Origin: an uncultured Ruminococcus sp.
Lineage (GTDB): Bacteria; Bacillota; Clostridia; Lachnospirales; Lachnospiraceae
NCBI GenBank assembly: GCA_904418845.1
Contig: CAJFQC010000006.1
Coordinates: 38,153 to 102,152 of the forward strand
Length of the DNA stretch: 64,000 nt
Reading direction: 5' to 3'
A program made the translations under genes and the position numbers. The notes beneath the pieces are model-generated. The model worked only from the letters and a program-made list of their open reading frames with translations. It was not told the DNA's origin and searched no databases. Positions 61,332 through 64,000 of this stretch are shown here, in pieces. How positions within the stretch are numbered: position 1 is the first letter of the stretch; every line of letters begins with the position of its first letter.

Positions 61332-62108
61332 CTACTGCCTTGCGGCATCCGCCCCGCCCGGCGGTCGGAGATCCGGCTGGCAGGAAAGATAGAACCGCAG
61401 ATCCCGGCACATTACATCCGGGTTCTTAATCAACGGAACTATGATCTCCTGAACCGACTCCTGACCATCGATCAGGGCGAGCGCCTGACCGGGTTTATAG
61501 TCCGCTGTCGGATTCTCTTCTAATTCACTGGAAAAGCCCAACATGCGGAACTGTTCAGCAGAGCACCGTCCAAAGGAGAGGACTGCCTGAAACTGCTCCC
61601 GACTGCCGGAAGCAAAGTTTGTTGCATCTGCCCTCTGGACGCAGAGCACGATTCCCATATTTAAGCCACGGGAGACGGCAAGCAGTTCGCCTACCTTTGA
61701 CATGATCTCTGTTTTCAGCTTCTTAGACTGCGTTTCTGCATAGGTCAGCAGACCGAAATACTCTTCAATGAATAAAGTGTAATGCTTCTTTAGCCTGATC
61801 CGCCTGTTCCTGATCTCTGTGAAAAGATCATAGTAGTCAAGAATCATCTGCACCGCATCCGATCCCGAAGCATAAGCGGGTACGCCCTCAAAGGCTTCGT
61901 ATTCTTCACCCGCTTTGTAATCCGATATATATACTGCGCTTTCCCCGGATGAAAGCATCTGCCAGAGATACCACCGGGCGGAAAGGCTTTTTCCCGAGCC
62001 GGACTTCCCGGCTATCAGGAGACTGCTTGTCTGTTTTGCCAGTGTGATACTGACAGGCACTTTCAAGCCGTACTCCCGATAGTCAGACTTCCGATACCCT
62101 AAGACCAT
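61332..62108 (-). CDS. Short FtsK/SpoIIIE-like DNA translocase
   Basis: This 258-residue ATPase has the FtsK/SpoIIIE (TcpA-like) core only. Walker A is IAGKSGSGKSLSARW (about 33-47) and the Walker B region LFIEEYFGLL. A later GIVLCVQRADATNFASGSRE segment matches the FtsK sensor and loop pattern. There are no membrane helices and no gamma domain. Such proteins act as coupling ATPases in ICEs, feeding single- or double-stranded DNA to a channel. Its ATG overlaps the upstream membrane-protein gene by 10 bp. AGGAGAG lies before it. The C-terminal tail runs up to the origin. Confidence 0.82.
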   Translation of the reverse strand: MVLGYRKSDYREYGLKVPVSITLAKQTSSLLIAGKSGSGKSLSARWYLWQMLSSGESAVYISDYKAGEEYEAFEGVPAYASGSDAVQMILDYYDLFTEIRNRRIRLKKHYTLFIEEYFGLLTYAETQSKKLKTEIMSKVGELLAVSRGLNMGIVLCVQRADATNFASGSREQFQAVLSFGRCSAEQFRMLGFSSELEENPTADYKPGQALALIDGQESVQEIIVPLIKNPDVMCRDLRFYLSCQPDLRPPGGADAARQ

Positions 62109-62743
62109 CCGTTCTCTCCTGTGTCTGCGGATCGTTCCGGCACTGTCTCGGTCAAAGGTTCAGCCGCTACAGGATCACCCACAGACTCCACAGCAGACTC
62201 TTTCTGCCTGTCGAGAAAGCGTTTCCCGGCTTCGGAAAGGGGAACTGCAAAATAGAGACGTGTCGGCGATGCCACACGGATATAAACTGCCACCTGACAC
62301 CCCCGTGTTCTCATGAAGTAGTTCTCAATGACATTCCGGCAGATCGTTGCAGTCTGCTCATATGTAACATCTTTATACCGCCCAACTAAACCCACAGCTT
62401 TTATGTCAATCCATGAAATGCCGTTTGCGTTCGGGATATAGCTTGCCAGTGCCGGAGTGTCATAAGGGTGATCCTTAAGGTTATCTACCAGATCAAGAGT
62501 CTCCTGATCGGTGAGCATATAGGTCATGTCTATGGTCTGATCCGTCAGCAGTTTCTCGACCACCTTTTTATAAATGAATTTTGAAAGGGAAATGAGCGGA
62601 TCAAACACCAGATGTACCATGAATGAAACGCCGTCTTCCCACCGTTCCGTACTCTCGGGATAGAGACGGTATATCACATAGCCCCCAATCATAGAACCGC
62701 AAATACACAACAGTACAATAATAATGAAAGTATCTACTATCAT
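62099..62743 (-). CDS. Hypothetical protein with one N-terminal membrane helix
   Basis: This 214-residue protein has a single membrane helix at residues 4-25 (DTFIIIVLLCICGSMIGGYV) and a soluble domain. The domain contains DLVDNLKDHPYDTPALASYI and AVYIRVASPTRLYFAVPL, with no motif I know. It overlaps the FtsK-like gene, so the two are probably partners in a membrane complex. AAGGAG precedes the ATG. Proteins in this position in other integrative elements are often part of the DNA transfer machinery, but this is inference. Confidence 0.6.
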   Translation of the reverse strand: MIVDTFIIIVLLCICGSMIGGYVIYRLYPESTERWEDGVSFMVHLVFDPLISLSKFIYKKVVEKLLTDQTIDMTYMLTDQETLDLVDNLKDHPYDTPALASYIPNANGISWIDIKAVGLVGRYKDVTYEQTATICRNVIENYFMRTRGCQVAVYIRVASPTRLYFAVPLSEAGKRFLDRQKESAVESVGDPVAAEPLTETVPERSADTGENGWS

Positions 62744-62789
62744 CTCAATGACTCCTTTCTTTTGAGGGGGCTTATCGCCCCCGTTAAAC

Positions 62790-63146
62790 CTATTTGTCTG
62801 TTACACGCCGTACTGCATCAGCTTTAATGCTGTCTTCGATTGACTTTGTACGTTCGCTGTAATACGGTTTTATCACCGCATTATCAAACTCGACAAAAAC
62901 TTTTCCCCCAGCCTGCTGTAATTCAGTTAAGGCTTCTGGAGTAATCAGAGGCTTGTCCTGTTCAACCAGAACATGTATCTGATCAAAAGTCTCTGTATTC
63001 GTCACCGTATACACATATCCGGCTACCTGATCCGTTTTCTGTCCGTTCAGATATCTGAACCGAACCGAAATTGAATTCAGATAATATTTCGTATATGGGA
63101 TTACGGCTAAGAGTTCAATCAGCATTCTTACTATTAAAGATGCCAC
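62790..63146 (-). CDS. Hypothetical protein upstream of the membrane protein gene
   Basis: This 118-residue protein starts at a GTG after GGAGGAAAAG. The first 20 residues are hydrophobic (VRMLIELLAVIPYTKYYL). The rest is beta-rich with GYVYTVTNTETFDQIHVLVE and a helical charged tail. It resembles small single-strand-binding or element-specific proteins, but I cannot assign a family. It lies 46 bp before the membrane protein gene. Confidence 0.6.
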   Translation of the reverse strand: MASLIVRMLIELLAVIPYTKYYLNSISVRFRYLNGQKTDQVAGYVYTVTNTETFDQIHVLVEQDKPLITPEALTELQQAGGKVFVEFDNAVIKPYYSERTKSIEDSIKADAVRRVTDK

Positions 63147-63229
63147 AGCTTTTCCTCCTTTCCTTGCCGGAGAAAATGTTGTATAATCTTATTTGAGGAC
63201 AGATCATTGCAACATTTTTCCTATTTTAT

Positions 63230-63283
63230 TCAATTGTGTTGTAGTGGTTGCCCCCGCCCTGCGGGGGTATTTTCAATGGACAT
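63230..63283 (-). CDS. Possible 17-residue leader peptide
   Basis: A strong GGGAGGTGATGAT site precedes an ATG at 63283 and a 17-codon frame, MSIENTPAGRGQPLQHN. A 7-bp GC-only stem (CCCCCGC with GCGGGGG, 63251-63267) lies inside the frame. It sits about 80 bp before the operon's next gene, so it may be a regulatory leader. Confidence 0.35.
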   Translation of the reverse strand: MSIENTPAGRGQPLQHN

Positions 63284-63382
63284 ATCATCACCTCCCTGTT
63301 TGTTCGTTCCCTTACATCTTATATGAGGTGGTGTTCAATGTCTTTGGCATAAAACTCACATATATGCACAAGATATTTGGCA

Positions 63383-63700
63383 CTACGACTTACTTGATAA
63401 CCGTTCAACTAATGTATCAATTAACTCTTTATCTTTTTTGGTCAAAGATGAATATTTTATAAATGTTTCATCTTTCTCCGTTCCCCCGAAAATAACTTCA
63501 TATGGTATAGAAAATTCCTCATGAATTGCTTTCAATACGCTCATTGATGGCATACATCGTCCATGTTCATAGTTATCTATCGTATTTCGTGTAACGTCCA
63601 ATTTCCTTGCTAACATTTCTTGACTAAATCCTTTTTCATTACGAAGTTTCTTAACCACATTACTAATTCGTTCCGTATCTGTCACAGGTCTTACCTGCAT
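63383..63700 (-). CDS. XRE-family regulator of the right element
   Basis: This protein of about 105 residues has a Cro/CI helix-turn-helix at about residues 10-65: KKLRNEKGFSQEMLARKLDV, then RNTIDNYEHGRCMPSMSVL. The C-terminal helical tail is probably a dimer domain. It is the likely repressor of element functions. The start is uncertain: a TATAAT box at about 63740 makes starts further upstream unlikely, and the ATG at 63700 or the GTG at 63685 fit better. It is AT-rich, like other small regulators. Confidence 0.8.
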   Translation of the reverse strand: MQVRPVTDTERISNVVKKLRNEKGFSQEMLARKLDVTRNTIDNYEHGRCMPSMSVLKAIHEEFSIPYEVIFGGTEKDETFIKYSSLTKKDKELIDTLVERLSSKS

Positions 63701-63822
63701 CAGCGCTGATACTTTTCCTTTCTTGTTTGTTCCCCGGAGACAATTATACAGTACAACTTTCAATAGATAATTGCCGTAGATGTCTCCATTTCCCCCATAC
63801 CAGAAAACGAATAAATCAGCGC

Positions 63823-63849
63823 ATAAAAAAAAAGACCCTTTCGGGTCTT
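63823..63849 (-). terminator. Strong intrinsic terminator
   Basis: AAGACCC pairs with GGGTCTT around 4 nt and is followed on the minus strand by nine T. It lies 11 bp past the stop of the gene entering from the right edge. Confidence 0.92.
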
Positions 63850-63860
63850 AAATATCTGCG

Positions 63861-64000
63861 TTACTCTGACAACATAGAATTGTATTCATCTAACAGCTTC
63901 ACAATCGTTTTTCCTGATGTCTTACTGGGATCTTTTACAGACTGCTTGTCAGTCCGGGCATACTCCTTTCCCTTTGTACTATTATCAGAGAAGTGGGCGA
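63861..64000 (-). CDS. C-terminal part of an unidentified gene
   Basis: A frame open to the window edge encodes about 45 C-terminal residues, including KDPSKTSGKTIVKLLDEYNS, and stops at 63861-63863. It is followed by a strong terminator, which supports it as a real gene end. The family cannot be told from this piece. Confidence 0.55.
   Translation of the reverse strand, partial: AHFSDNSTKGKEYARTDKQSVKDPSKTSGKTIVKLLDEYNSMLSE

Noticed and set aside
61204..61410. Minus-strand 68-codon frame across the origin stem-loop
   Set aside because: It starts inside the FtsK-like gene out of frame, has no ribosome site, and reads through the hairpin and repeats. It is best seen as chance.

Overview
The window reads as chromosome of a low-to-mid GC anaerobic Firmicute, most likely a gut Lachnospiraceae (Clostridia). 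The support is the gene content: dusB-greA-lysS and dnaE-pfkA-murI clusters, a T-box in front of metG, strong GGAGG ribosome sites, a trimeric NADH/ferredoxin-type [FeFe] hydrogenase (hydABC), a polyamine ABC operon, and L-fucose-isomerase-like and xylulokinase genes. No rRNA, tRNA, tmRNA or CRISPR array was seen. Most genes are on the minus strand. The genus is inferred from gene style, not proven.

Layout. (1) 1-7300: the right part of an accessory element (phage- or ICE-like) with a YqaJ-type recombinase cut by the window edge, a DUF932 protein, zinc-ribbon membrane proteins, an XRE regulator, a RadC-like JAB protein and an excisionase-like protein. It ends in three 11-bp-phased direct repeats just past the 3' end of lysS. 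(2) 7.3-25.5 kb: housekeeping core, with lysS, greA, dusB, a sugar epimerase, an exported trigger-factor-like foldase, cardiolipin synthase, murI, pfkA, dnaE, cvfB and a fused EndoQ-like/UvrD helicase. (3) 25.5-32.7 kb: a patchwork of intact and decayed genes: sod, a MATE transporter missing about one helix hairpin, an aldo/keto reductase, a WYL/SF1-helicase/nuclease fusion, and remnants of YjbR, HAD and aminotransferase genes. (4) 32.7-39.6 kb: T-box-metG and a potA-potB-potCD polyamine operon in which PotC and PotD are fused and PotA carries an unusual duplicated insertion. (5) 39.6-50.3 kb: a two-component system, a sugar kinase/isomerase locus with an IS3 remnant beside it, small membrane proteins and an AraC regulator. 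(6) 50.4-56.6 kb: hydABC, a PepSY lipoprotein and a GH25-LysM lysozyme.

(7) 56.6-64.0 kb (continuing past the window): an integrative element made of a tyrosine integrase, excisionase, small unknowns, a Rep protein with HUH endonuclease plus SF3 helicase motifs of the CRESS-DNA type, an FtsK-like translocase, membrane proteins and an XRE regulator. Between rep and ftsK lies a perfect 12-bp stem with a 9-nt loop. Its rep-sense strand contains AAGTATTAC, which fits the NANTATTAC origin nonanucleotide of eukaryotic CRESS-DNA viruses. A tandem 8-bp repeat lies next to it. This integrated, apparently origin-complete CRESS-like replicon is the most interesting system in the window.

All statements come from reading the sequence and from general knowledge of the families. 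No database search was run.
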